Shown here: one piece after another, positions 46,527 to 56,271 of the stretch
Layout of the letters: each line of letters opens with the position of its first letter
Numbering within the stretch: position 1 is the first letter of the stretch
NCBI RefSeq assembly: GCF_030409335.1
Contig: NZ_JAUFPN010000184.1
Location: 62,001-126,000, forward strand
Direction of reading: 5' to 3'
DNA: 64,000 bases
Source: Paeniroseomonas aquatica
GTDB taxonomy: Bacteria > Pseudomonadota > Alphaproteobacteria > Acetobacterales > Acetobacteraceae
Position numbers and translations under genes: made by a program
The notes under the pieces: generated by a model
Told to the model about the DNA's origin: nothing
The model's database searches: none
What the model saw: only the letters and a program-made list of their open reading frames with translations

Positions 46527-47494
46527 TGTTTCGGCAACAGCCCCTCGCGGTCCGCCTTCGCCCAGCGTGCTTCGTCGTCGCGCAGCACCGCGGCCAGCGC
46601 CTCCAGATCCATCGGCGCCGGATCCACCGCCATGCTGTTGTAGCGGGCCTGCATGGCCGGCGTCGCGCTCAGTTCGGCACAGGCCTTGTTGAGCCGCACA
46701 GCGATGTCATGCGGCAGCTTGGCCGGGCCGAACAGGCCGGTCCAGCCGATGAAGAGGCACTCGGGCAGGCCGCATTCCACCAGGGTCGGGGTGTCCGGCA
46801 GGAAGGAGGAGCGTTCCGGCGAGGTGACGGCGATGACCTTCACCTTGCCGCCCGGCAGCAGCGGCATCGCCGTCGCGGTGCTGCCCCAGGCGAGCTTCAG
46901 ATGGCCGCCGGTCAAATCCCCGAGGTAGGCGCCGCTGCCGCGATAGGGCACCTCGGTCAGGTCGATCCCGGCGACCTTGGCGAACTGATTGGCGGCATAG
47001 GAGGATTGCGCATCCGACGTGGCATGCGCGATCTCGCCCTTCGGCCGCGTCTTGGCATAGGCGATCAGGCTCCGCACGTCCTTGAAGGGCGCATCGACAT
47101 TCGCCATCAGCACCAGCGGATAGCGCGCCAGCAGCGCGATCGGGGTGAAGTCGTTAGTCGGGTCGAAGGGCAGGTTCGGCACCATGTACCGGTTCATCAC
47201 ATGCGTGCTGGTGACGGCAACGAAGGAATAGCCATCGGCCGGGCTGCGGGCCACCGCCTCGGAGCCGACGATGCCATTGGCGCCGGGGCGGTTCTCCACC
47301 ACGACGCTCTGGCCGAGCCGTCCGGTCAGCGCCTCCGCCATGGCGCGGGCGGTCAGGTCGGTGCCGCCGCCCGGCGCATAGGCGACGACGATACGCACCG
47401 GCCGGGTCGGCCACTGGCCCTGCGCCCGCGCGGCGGGCGCCGCCGCCAGCCCCATCGCCGCAGCCGCCAGCCCACGCCTGCTCCAGTTGCTCAT
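46523..47494 (-). CDS. Bug-family (TctC-like) periplasmic substrate-binding protein
   Basis: This 323-aa receptor has a twin-arginine-like leader (WSRRGLAAAAMGLAAAPAARAQ) and the Bug motifs WPTRPVRIVVAYAPGGGTD, VVENRPGANG and VPYRGSGAYLGDLTGGH. The ATG at 47494 follows GGAGG by 8 bases; a start five codons earlier would place the leader less well. It overlaps its neighbours on both sides by four bases, so it probably captures the substrate of this operon. Confidence 0.92.
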   Translation of the reverse strand: MSNWSRRGLAAAAMGLAAAPAARAQGQWPTRPVRIVVAYAPGGGTDLTARAMAEALTGRLGQSVVVENRPGANGIVGSEAVARSPADGYSFVAVTSTHVMNRYMVPNLPFDPTNDFTPIALLARYPLVLMANVDAPFKDVRSLIAYAKTRPKGEIAHATSDAQSSYAANQFAKVAGIDLTEVPYRGSGAYLGDLTGGHLKLAWGSTATAMPLLPGGKVKVIAVTSPERSSFLPDTPTLVECGLPECLFIGWTGLFGPAKLPHDIAVRLNKACAELSATPAMQARYNSMAVDPAPMDLEALAAVLRDDEARWAKADREGLLPKQ

Positions 47495-48846
47495 CGTGCG
47501 TTCCTCCATTCGCCGTGCCGGGGCCGTTCCAGCCCCAGGTTCTCGCGCAGCGTATTGCCGGCATAGTCGCGGTGATAGAGACCGCGGCGCTGCATCTCCG
47601 GCACCACCATGCGGGTGAAATCCTCGAAGGATCCCGGGTTCTGCGAGGCCACCAGCACGAAGCCGTCGCAGGCGCGGCCCTGGAACCAGGTCTCCATCTG
47701 GTCCACCACCTGCGTCGGCGTGCCGGTGAAGTTCGGGAATTCGCGCGTCGTGCCGCGGCCGGAGAAGGTGACGAAATCCCGCACCGTCGGATTGGCCTTG
47801 CCGCTGAGCGAGACGATGCGGTCCTTGAACCCGCCCCAGGACAGGCCGGCGAGCTCGGCGTCGGTGAAGGGCTCGTCCATCGGCTTCGAGGCGAAGTCGA
47901 AGTTCAGCGCCTCAGACAGCAGCACCACGCCATCCTCGGCGGTTGCGAGGGATTCCGTGTAGCGGCGCTTCTCCTCGGCGATCTCGGCGGTCTCGCCCAC
48001 GTTCACGTAGCAGGCGGGCGCCACCGTCACGCTGTCGGGGTCGCGGCCGGACTCCTTCACCGCGGCCTTCAGGTCGGCATACTGCTTCTTGCCGGCGGCG
48101 AGGTTCGGGTAGACCACGAAGATCAGCTCTCCCCAGCGCCCGGCGAAGCGGCGGCCGCGGCCGGACTGCCCGGCCTGGATCAGCACCGGATGGCCCTGCG
48201 GGCTGCGCGGCACCGGCAGCGGGCCATGGGTGCGGAAGAACTTGCCCTCGTATTTCACCGGCCGGACCTTGCTGGCATCGGCGAAGCGCCCGCTGACCTT
48301 GTCCAGCAGGATGGCGTCGTCGTCCCAGCTGTCCCAATGGCCCATGACCGCTTCCATGAACTCGTCGGCACGGTCGTAGCGGAGGTCGTGCTCGAGGTGC
48401 TCGGTGCGGCCGAAATTCGCCGCCTCGCTGTCGTTCAGCGAGGTCACGACATTCCAGGCGGCCCGCCCCCGGGTCATCAGATCCAGCGTCCCGAACAGTC
48501 GGGCGACGTGGAAGGGCTCGTAGTAGGTGGTCGAGTAGGTGCCGCCGAGACCGAGCTTCGAGGTCACCGCCGACATCACCGCCAGGATGGTCGCCGGGTC
48601 CATCTTCACCACCCGGATGCCGTTCTCCACCGCCGCCACGTGGTCGCGGCCGTAGATGTCGGGCATCGCCAGGCGGTCATCGAAGAAGGCGAGGTGGAAC
48701 TTGCCATCCTCGAGCACGCGTGCGACGCGGGTGAAATAGTCCGGCGTCAGGAAGTCCGTCGCCGCATTCGGGTGTCGCCAGGATCCGGGCGCGATGGAGC
48801 AGTTCTGCGCCTGCAGAAAGCCCACCATCTTGATCGTGCGTTCCAT
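47491..48846 (-). CDS. LLM-class flavin-dependent monooxygenase (NtaA/DszA-like)
   Basis: This 451-aa protein belongs to the bacterial luciferase-like group with nitrilotriacetate/dibenzothiophene-sulfone monooxygenases. It shows NGIRVVKMDPATILAVMSAVTSKLGLG, TYSTTYYEPFHVARLF, RAAWNVVTSLNDSEAANFG and LIQAGQSGRGRRFA. It oxidises a substrate with reduced FMN from a separate reductase, which is not in the window. It lies 15 bases after the CoA-transferase and overlaps the Bug gene. Confidence 0.92.
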   Translation of the reverse strand: MERTIKMVGFLQAQNCSIAPGSWRHPNAATDFLTPDYFTRVARVLEDGKFHLAFFDDRLAMPDIYGRDHVAAVENGIRVVKMDPATILAVMSAVTSKLGLGGTYSTTYYEPFHVARLFGTLDLMTRGRAAWNVVTSLNDSEAANFGRTEHLEHDLRYDRADEFMEAVMGHWDSWDDDAILLDKVSGRFADASKVRPVKYEGKFFRTHGPLPVPRSPQGHPVLIQAGQSGRGRRFAGRWGELIFVVYPNLAAGKKQYADLKAAVKESGRDPDSVTVAPACYVNVGETAEIAEEKRRYTESLATAEDGVVLLSEALNFDFASKPMDEPFTDAELAGLSWGGFKDRIVSLSGKANPTVRDFVTFSGRGTTREFPNFTGTPTQVVDQMETWFQGRACDGFVLVASQNPGSFEDFTRMVVPEMQRRGLYHRDYAGNTLRENLGLERPRHGEWRNAR

Positions 48847-48861
48847 GCTGTCTGCTCCCGC

Positions 48862-50064
48862 TCAGATGGCGCCGCTGCGGCGCAGCGCGTCGATGTCCCC
48901 GGCCAGCAGGCCGAGCCAGTCGTTGAGGATCGTCTGCGTGTCGGCGCCCCGCGCGCGGCCGGCATGGCGGAAGGTGGCCGGCGTCGCGGTCAGCCGCGGC
49001 ACCGCCGCCGGCAGCGCCAGCTCCCCGGCACGTTCGTCCACCACCCGCAGGATGTTCTCCCGCGCGGCGAAATGCGCATCCTCGAAGATATCGGCGATGC
49101 TGTTGATCGGCCCCCAGGGGACGTCCGCCGCATCGCAGGCGACGCCGAGTTCCTCCATCGTCATGCCCGCGGCCCAATCGGCCACCAGCCCGTTGCATTC
49201 CGAACGGCGGGCGATGCGCTGCGCCGTGGTCTGCATCTGGTCGGCATTGGTCAGCTCCGGCTTGCCCATGGCGCCGGCCAAGCGCGCGAAGATCTTGTCG
49301 CTGGTGCAGGCGATGGCGACCCAGCGGCCCTCGCTGGTCTGCCAATGGCCATGCGGCACCACCGTCGGCACGTCGGCGCCCATGCGTTCCCGCACGAAAC
49401 CCGTCTTGGCATAGGCCGGGGCGATCTCGTCCAGCAGCCGGAACACGGATTCGTACAAGCCGATATCCACGTCCTGGCCGATGCCGGTCCGCTCCGCGAC
49501 CCGCAGCGACATCAGCACGCCGACCGCGCCCCAGATGCCGGAGAGATAGTCGGCCAGCGAGGTCGAGCCCGGCACCACCGGCTTGCCGTCCGGCTCGCCC
49601 GCCAGGTAGCTCAACCCGCCGAAGCCATGCGCCACGCGGGCGAAGCCCGGCAGCCCGCGCTTCGGCCCGGTCTGGCCATAGGCGGAGACCCGCAGCACCA
49701 CCAGCTTCGGGTTGATCTCCCGCAGCAGGTCCGGGCCGAGGCCCCATTTCTCGAGCGTGCCGGGGCGGAAATTCTCGAGCAGCACGTCGGATTGCGCGAT
49801 CAGCTTGCGGAACACCGCGGCCCCCTCGGGGTGCCGAAGGTCGAGCGTCATGCACTGCTTGTTCCGCGCCTCGCTCAGCCAGGCAAGCGTGTCGCCGCAT
49901 TCGGTCTGGGTGCCGAAGGCGCGCATGGGGTCGCCGAGCTTCGGATGCTCGATCTTCAGCACCGTCGCGCCGAAGTCGGCGAGGATGGTGCCGGCGAAGG
50001 GCGCGGCGAGGAAGGTGGCGATGTCCAGCACCTTCACCCCCGCCATCGGTTGTGGCTTGGTCAT
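48862..50064 (-). CDS. Family III (CaiB/BaiF) CoA-transferase
   Basis: This 400-residue CoA-transferase has the family opening AGVKVLDIATFLAAPFAG, LENFRPGTLEKWGLG and the likely catalytic Asp172 in STSLADYLSG. Its ATG overlaps the CitE-like stop (ATGA). It probably provides or removes CoA for the CitE-like partner. This CitE/CoA-transferase pair parallels the one at 3123-5188 but lacks the MaoC hydratase. Confidence 0.92.
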   Translation of the reverse strand: MTKPQPMAGVKVLDIATFLAAPFAGTILADFGATVLKIEHPKLGDPMRAFGTQTECGDTLAWLSEARNKQCMTLDLRHPEGAAVFRKLIAQSDVLLENFRPGTLEKWGLGPDLLREINPKLVVLRVSAYGQTGPKRGLPGFARVAHGFGGLSYLAGEPDGKPVVPGSTSLADYLSGIWGAVGVLMSLRVAERTGIGQDVDIGLYESVFRLLDEIAPAYAKTGFVRERMGADVPTVVPHGHWQTSEGRWVAIACTSDKIFARLAGAMGKPELTNADQMQTTAQRIARRSECNGLVADWAAGMTMEELGVACDAADVPWGPINSIADIFEDAHFAARENILRVVDERAGELALPAAVPRLTATPATFRHAGRARGADTQTILNDWLGLLAGDIDALRRSGAI

Positions 50065-51005
50065 GCTGTCTCTCCTGCCTGTCGCAATATGTCGCGCGCC
50101 ATCAGCGCATGGACCGCATCCACCATCATGCCATCCTCGCTTGCCGCGCCGGCGCCGGCGGCTTCCGCCCGCGCCAGCACCGCCAGGATCTTCCGGGCCC
50201 ACTCGATCCGTGCCGCATCCGGCGAGAAGACCGCATTGATCGGCGCGATCTGGTCCGGGTGGATCGCCCATTTGCCGTCGTAGCCCAGCGCCCGCGACCG
50301 CGTGGCGGAGGCCCTGAGCCCCGCCTCGTCGCGGAAATTCGCATAGACCGCGTCGATCGGCCGCACGCCGGCGGCACGGCACGCATTGGCGATGCGGGCC
50401 AGGGCGTAGTGCCACTGGTCGTTGGCCGCGCCGTCCAGCGCGTAGTCGGGGTTGGGCTGGCCAACCACCGTATCCGGCGTGCGCATCTCCCGCATGTAGT
50501 CGCCGAGGCCGAAGATCACCGTCTCCAGCCGCGGATGCGCCGCGGCGATCTCCTCCACCCGGCCGACGCCCTTCGCGGTCTCGACCAGCGCCGCGATGCC
50601 GATCGGCCTTCCGCCGCCGCGCGCCTGCTCCACCCCGTCCAGCAGGGTCGCGAGGAAGCGGATGTCGAAGGCCTCGCTCGACTTCGGCAGCACGATGCGG
50701 TCGAGCCGCGGGCAGGCCGCAGCGACCTCGACGATGTCGCGGTGGCACCAGGGCGTGCCGAGCCCATTGACCCGGACCGACATGATCCGCCCGCCCCAGT
50801 CCACCTCATTCAACGCCGCGATCGCCGCCGCCCGCGCCTCATCCTTGCGGTCCGGCGCCACGCCATCCTCGAGGTCGAGGACGATCGCATCCGCCGCGCT
50901 TGCCGCCGCCTTGGCGAAGAACTTGCCCGAGGTCGCCGGCACCGACAGCTCGCTCCGCTGCGGCAACCTCGCCCGGGCCTCGACGCACCCCTGCTCCGGT
51001 GTCAC
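50061..51005 (-). CDS. HpcH/HpaI aldolase / CitE-like lyase
   Basis: This 314-aa CitE-like protein shows RSELSVPATSGKFF, DAIVLDLEDGVAPDRK, SVRVNGLGTPWCHRDI, IVLPKS and LVETAKGV motifs with the Mg-binding acidic residues. A GTG at 51005 with GGAGGG upstream is the best start; a TTG at 50966 is the alternative. It leads the minus-strand operon and its start is only 12 bases from the divergent LysR ATG. It is likely a malyl/citramalyl-type lyase acting with the CoA-transferase. Confidence 0.85.
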   Translation of the reverse strand: MTPEQGCVEARARLPQRSELSVPATSGKFFAKAAASAADAIVLDLEDGVAPDRKDEARAAAIAALNEVDWGGRIMSVRVNGLGTPWCHRDIVEVAAACPRLDRIVLPKSSEAFDIRFLATLLDGVEQARGGGRPIGIAALVETAKGVGRVEEIAAAHPRLETVIFGLGDYMREMRTPDTVVGQPNPDYALDGAANDQWHYALARIANACRAAGVRPIDAVYANFRDEAGLRASATRSRALGYDGKWAIHPDQIAPINAVFSPDAARIEWARKILAVLARAEAAGAGAASEDGMMVDAVHALMARDILRQAGETA

Positions 51006-51017
51006 CCTGCGCCCTCC

Positions 51018-51917
51018 ATGTCGGTCAACCTCAAGCTGCTGAACGCCTTCCTGCTGGTCGCCGAGCACCGCAGCTTCCGCCGCGCGGCGGAGCTGTCGCG
51101 CCGCAGCCAGTCCGCGCTCAGCCTGCAGGTGCGGGAGCTGGAGGCGCAGCTCGGCGCCTCGCTCTTCCACCGCACCACCCGCGCCGTGAGCCTGACGCGA
51201 GAGGGCGAGGCGCTGCTGCCGCATGCCCGCCGTGCCCAGGCCGAGCTCGATGCCGGGCTGCGCCGGGTCCGCGCCGCGGCGGCGATGGAGGGCGGCCGGG
51301 TCGCGCTCGGCTGCGCCCCGCATATCGCCATCGTCGCCCTGCCGTCGGTGGTCGCCGGCTTCCGCCTCGCCCACCCCGATGTCGCCATCAGCATCCGCGA
51401 GGCGCTGCAGGCCGAGGTGCTGGAGGCGGTGCGCCGGCAGGACCTCGATTTCGGCATCGGCCCGCGGCCGGCCAATGCGCCCAGCCTGACCTTCGCCCCG
51501 CTGCGGGAGGAAGCCATCCTCGCCCTTGCTCCGCCGCGCTTCGCCCCGCGCGGGGCGCGCAGCATCGGCCTGGCCGCGCTCGGCGCCCTGCCGCTGATCG
51601 TCACCGCCGGCACCAACAGCCTGCGCGCGATGATCGAGGAGGCCGCCGCCAGCATCGGCGTCTCCTTCGAGATCCGCTGCGAGGTGCAGATGCCGGGCAC
51701 CGCCCTGGCGCTGGCCGAGGCCGGGGTCGGCGTCGCCATCATCCCGGAATTGTCACTGCCCCGCGGCCGGATCGCCGGCCTCAAGGTATTGCAGATCACC
51801 GACCCGCCGCTGATGCGGGAGGTCGGCATCGTCCAGCTGCGCGGCAACCGTCCGTCGCCGGCGGTCGCGGCCTTCCTGGCACTGCTGGAGGCGCAGCTCT
51901 CGGCCAGGCCTGGTTGA
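51018..51917 (+). CDS. LysR-family transcriptional regulator
   Basis: This 299-aa LysR regulator has its winged helix at residues 4-62 (LLNAFLLVAEHRSFRRAAELSRRSQSAL split in two helices, then FHRTTRAVSLTREG). An effector domain follows with ALAEAGVGVAIIPEL near the end. It is divergent from the CitE-CoA-transferase-AtuA operon, its most likely target. The start is fixed by the conserved N-terminus. A LysR-type box lies 97 bases after its stop. Confidence 0.95.
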   Translation: MSVNLKLLNAFLLVAEHRSFRRAAELSRRSQSALSLQVRELEAQLGASLFHRTTRAVSLTREGEALLPHARRAQAELDAGLRRVRAAAAMEGGRVALGCAPHIAIVALPSVVAGFRLAHPDVAISIREALQAEVLEAVRRQDLDFGIGPRPANAPSLTFAPLREEAILALAPPRFAPRGARSIGLAALGALPLIVTAGTNSLRAMIEEAAASIGVSFEIRCEVQMPGTALALAEAGVGVAIIPELSLPRGRIAGLKVLQITDPPLMREVGIVQLRGNRPSPAVAAFLALLEAQLSARPG

Positions 51918-52013
51918 TCGGACATCGCGCTCCCACCCCGCGCCTTGGACCGGCGCTTCAAGGCCATCGAAGCGCCTGCCGCCGCCGGATCACAAGCGAG
52001 TTTCGGCAACCGA

Positions 52014-52034
52014 TTGATCGCATTTCCCGATCAA
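52014..52034. promoter_or_regulatory. Candidate LysR-type operator upstream of NHL gene
   Basis: TTGATCG (52014-52020) and CGATCAA (52028-52034) form a perfect 7-bp dyad with 7 bases between. The inner bases give ATC-N9-GAT, the classical core of LysR-family boxes (T-N11-A type). It lies 68 bases before the NHL-repeat gene in a 184-base gap that has no other recognisable element. The neighbouring LysR protein is a natural candidate. Confidence 0.5.
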
Positions 52035-52101
52035 CCTCCGGCGGCTCGACAGCGGGGCGAAACCGTTCCAGCCTTGCCCCCGGCAGATCGGGGGAAGCGC
52101 C

Positions 52102-53043
52102 ATGGCGGATGCACTGGGCAGTGGCGACTACCGCTACGAACCGGTCCCCGGTTGGGGCCGCCTGCCGGAAGGCTGGCAGCTGCGCGACGTCGGCGCCGTG
52201 GCGGTCGATAGCCAGGACCGCGTCTATGTCTTCAACCGCGGCGAATACCCGATGGTGGTCTTCGACCGTGACGGCAAATTCCTGACCTCCTGGGGCGAGG
52301 GCCTGTTCGCCCGCGCGCATGGCCTGCACATGGGCCCCGACGACACGCTCTGGTGCACCGACGACGGCGACCACACCGTCCGCCGCTGCACCCTGGATGG
52401 CCGCGTGCTGATGACCCTCGGCGTCCCCGGACGGCCCTCGCCCTACATGGGCGGGATGCCCTTCAACCGCTGCACCCATACCGCGCTGTCGCCGGAGGGC
52501 GACATCTACGTCTCCGACGGCTACGGCAATGCCCAGGTCCACAAGTACTCGTCCAATGGAAAATACCTCTTTTCTTGGGGTGGCTCCGGCACCGAGCCCG
52601 GTCAGTTCAACCTGCCGCACAACATCGCCTACGATGCCGATGGCTGGGTCTACGTGGCGGACCGCGAGAGCCACCGCGTGCAGATCTTCAACGGCGACGG
52701 CCGCTACGAGACGCAGTGGAACAACCTGCACCGGCCCTGCTCGATCTTCCTCGGCAAGGGCCGCTGCCCCGTCTGCTACGTCGGCGAACTCGGCCCCGCG
52801 CTGGCGGTGAACATCACGGCGCCGAATCTTGGCCCGCGCGTCAGCGTCCTCTCGCATGAGGGCAAGCTGCTGTCCCGCTTCGGCGAGCTCGGCGAGGGCG
52901 AGGGGCAGTTCCTCTCGCCGCATGGGCTGGCGGTGGACAGCCACGGCGACATCTATGTCGGCGAAGTCGCCTATACCGCCTGGCCGCGCTACCACGGCGG
53001 CGCCGCGCCACCCGATGGCCTCCGCAGCCTGCAGAAATTCTGA
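52102..53043 (+). CDS. NHL-repeat protein (6-bladed propeller, PAL-like)
   Basis: This 313-residue protein has repeated NHL blades such as DVGAVAVDSQDRVYVFNRG, HGLHMGPDDTLWCTDDGDHTV, LPHNIAYDADGWVYVADRES and SPHGLAVDSHGDIYVGEV, each with the His-Asp pattern of peptidylamidoglycolate-lyase-like propellers. No signal peptide is present. It could be a lactonase/lyase acting in the cytoplasm. It follows the LysR gene and the LysR-type box, so co-regulation with the 44.8-51 kb operon is inferred. Confidence 0.87.
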   Translation: MADALGSGDYRYEPVPGWGRLPEGWQLRDVGAVAVDSQDRVYVFNRGEYPMVVFDRDGKFLTSWGEGLFARAHGLHMGPDDTLWCTDDGDHTVRRCTLDGRVLMTLGVPGRPSPYMGGMPFNRCTHTALSPEGDIYVSDGYGNAQVHKYSSNGKYLFSWGGSGTEPGQFNLPHNIAYDADGWVYVADRESHRVQIFNGDGRYETQWNNLHRPCSIFLGKGRCPVCYVGELGPALAVNITAPNLGPRVSVLSHEGKLLSRFGELGEGEGQFLSPHGLAVDSHGDIYVGEVAYTAWPRYHGGAAPPDGLRSLQKF

Positions 53044-53054
53044 CGGCTCCCGTC

Positions 53055-53483
53055 ATGATGCACCGCCGCGTCCTATTGGCCCTGACGCTCCTGCTGCCCG
53101 GCTGCCTCGGCGAGGAAATCCCGGCGCCGCCGGCCGGCGCGCTCGACCAGGCCGCGCCGAGTGGGCCGCATACCGCCATCGCTGCCCGGAGCTTCCCGCT
53201 GCCCGCGGCGCGGCTGTTCACCGCCATCACCGCCGTCGCCGCGACCGAACCCCGCACCGAGCCGCTGACCGCCTATGCTGACCGGCTGGAGGCCAGCTTC
53301 GTCGCCCGCAGCCGCGTCTTCGGCTTCCCCGACGTCATCCTCCTGCGCGTCACCCCGCAGGGGGAGGCGGCCAGCACGCTGACGCTGCATTCCTCCAGCC
53401 TTTACGGCTATTCCGACTTCGGGGTGAACGGCCGCCGGCTGGAGCATTGGCTGGCACGGCTGAGGACGGTGCTGCCGCCGTGA
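53055..53483 (+). CDS. DUF1499 lipoprotein
   Basis: This 142-aa lipoprotein has a type II signal (RRVLLALTLLLPGC, lipid Cys17) and the DUF1499 pattern: FPLPAARLFTAITAVAATEPRT, then YADRLEASFVARSRVFGFPDVI and the C-terminal SSSLYGYSDFGVNGRR. DUF1499 proteins are small envelope proteins of unknown function. It begins 11 bases after the NHL stop. Confidence 0.85.
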   Translation: MMHRRVLLALTLLLPGCLGEEIPAPPAGALDQAAPSGPHTAIAARSFPLPAARLFTAITAVAATEPRTEPLTAYADRLEASFVARSRVFGFPDVILLRVTPQGEAASTLTLHSSSLYGYSDFGVNGRRLEHWLARLRTVLPP

Positions 53484-53492
53484 AAGCAAGAA

Positions 53493-53516
53493 CCGGGGAG
53501 AAGATATTCTCCCCGG
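53493..53516 (+). terminator. Stem-loop after DUF1499 gene
   Basis: Ten-base-pair arms at 53493-53502 and 53507-53516 (CCGGGGAGAA / TTCTCCCCGG) around GATA lie ten bases past the stop. The following bases are GCCCTTCATCTATTT, a weak T-rich stretch, so moderate terminator activity is plausible. Confidence 0.55.
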
Positions 53517-53589
53517 GCCCTTCATCTATTTCTGGGAGTCGCACCTACCGCGCGGCGGGTGCCGGACTCAGAAAAAACAATGGAGGGGT

Positions 53590-53616
53590 TTGGGGAGGAA
53601 ATGCTTTCCTCCCCAA
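53590..53616 (-). terminator. Stem-loop after ABC-F gene
   Basis: Twelve-base-pair perfect arms (53590-53601 and 53605-53616) around TGC lie nine bases past the minus-strand ABC-F stop at 53625. A T6 run on that strand follows about 14 bases further on (53572-53577). With the hairpin at 53493-53516 it separates two convergent genes. Confidence 0.65.
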
Positions 53617-53624
53617 CCTTTCCG

Positions 53625-55247
<1,623 letters not shown>

Positions 55248-55374
55248 GGGGTCCCGGGGCCTGGGGCGGTTGCGCCGCGCTTATGGCACGGCCCGGCGCA
55301 AAGGGCATGCCTGCCCTGCTGCATCCACCGGGACCGCCTCGGCGTAGTACCCGGGGCATGAGGGATGGTGGTCG

Positions 55375-56271
55375 ATGCGCTTGCGACGAATGCTGACGGC
55401 GCTGCTGCTGGCGGCCGGCCTCGGCGGCTGTTCCGGCGCCGATGTGCTGAACGCCCTCGCCTCAGGCCGCGGCGTCGCCGCCACCCCGGACATCGCCTAT
55501 GCGGAAGGCCCCGGCCACCGCCTCGACCTCTACACGCCGGCAACCCCCGCCCCCGGCGCCCCGGTGGTGGTCTTCTTCCACGGCGGCGGCTGGGAGACCG
55601 GGTCCCCCGCCGACTACCGCTTCCTCGGCACCACCCTCGCCCGGCATGGTGTCACCGCCGTCATCGCCGGCTACCGGCTGTATCCCGCGGTGCGCTACCC
55701 GTCCTTCCTCGAGGATGCGGCGCTGGCGACGCGCTGGGCGCGGGACCATGTGGCGGGCGGCGGCCGGGTCTTCGTCATGGGTCATTCCGCCGGCGCCTAT
55801 ATCGCCGCCATGCTGGCGCTGGACGGGCGCTGGCTCGGCGCCGTCGGGATGCAGCCGGGGCGGGATCTCGCCGGCTTCGTCGGCCTCTCCGGCCCCTATG
55901 ACTTCCTGCCGCTGGAGAGCGAGACGCTGAAGACCATCTTCGGGCCGGAGGACCAGCGGCCGGATACCCAGCCCCTCCGCCACCTCGGCCCCGCCGCGCC
56001 GCCGATGTTCCTCGCCACCGGCTGCGCCGACACCACCGTGCTGCCGGCGAATACGGCGCGGCTGGCGGCGGCGCAGCGGGCGGCGGGGGGCATCGTGACG
56101 GAGCGCAGCTACCCGCTGCTCGGCCGCCCGCTGGTGCATGAGCTGACCATCGGCGCCTTCGCCGGCGTGCTCGGCTTCGTCGCCCCGGTGCGGGCGGAGG
56201 TGCTGGCCTTCCTGGCCGATCCCGCCGCACCACCGCCCCCGCTGCAGCCCTGCCCGGCCGCCACCGGCTAG
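55375..56271 (+). CDS. Alpha/beta-hydrolase lipoprotein (esterase, HGGGW type)
   Basis: This 298-residue protein begins with a lipoprotein signal (MLTALLLAAGLGGC, lipid Cys19). It then has the hormone-sensitive-lipase/carboxylesterase motifs HGGGW (about 69-73) and GHSAG with nucleophile Ser138. Catalytic Asp (ATGCADTT) and His (LVHEL) fit. It is likely an envelope esterase of unknown substrate. It diverges from the ABC-F gene and its stop shares a CTAG with the convergent DehI-like gene. Confidence 0.9.
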   Translation: MRLRRMLTALLLAAGLGGCSGADVLNALASGRGVAATPDIAYAEGPGHRLDLYTPATPAPGAPVVVFFHGGGWETGSPADYRFLGTTLARHGVTAVIAGYRLYPAVRYPSFLEDAALATRWARDHVAGGGRVFVMGHSAGAYIAAMLALDGRWLGAVGMQPGRDLAGFVGLSGPYDFLPLESETLKTIFGPEDQRPDTQPLRHLGPAAPPMFLATGCADTTVLPANTARLAAAQRAAGGIVTERSYPLLGRPLVHELTIGAFAGVLGFVAPVRAEVLAFLADPAAPPPPLQPCPAATG

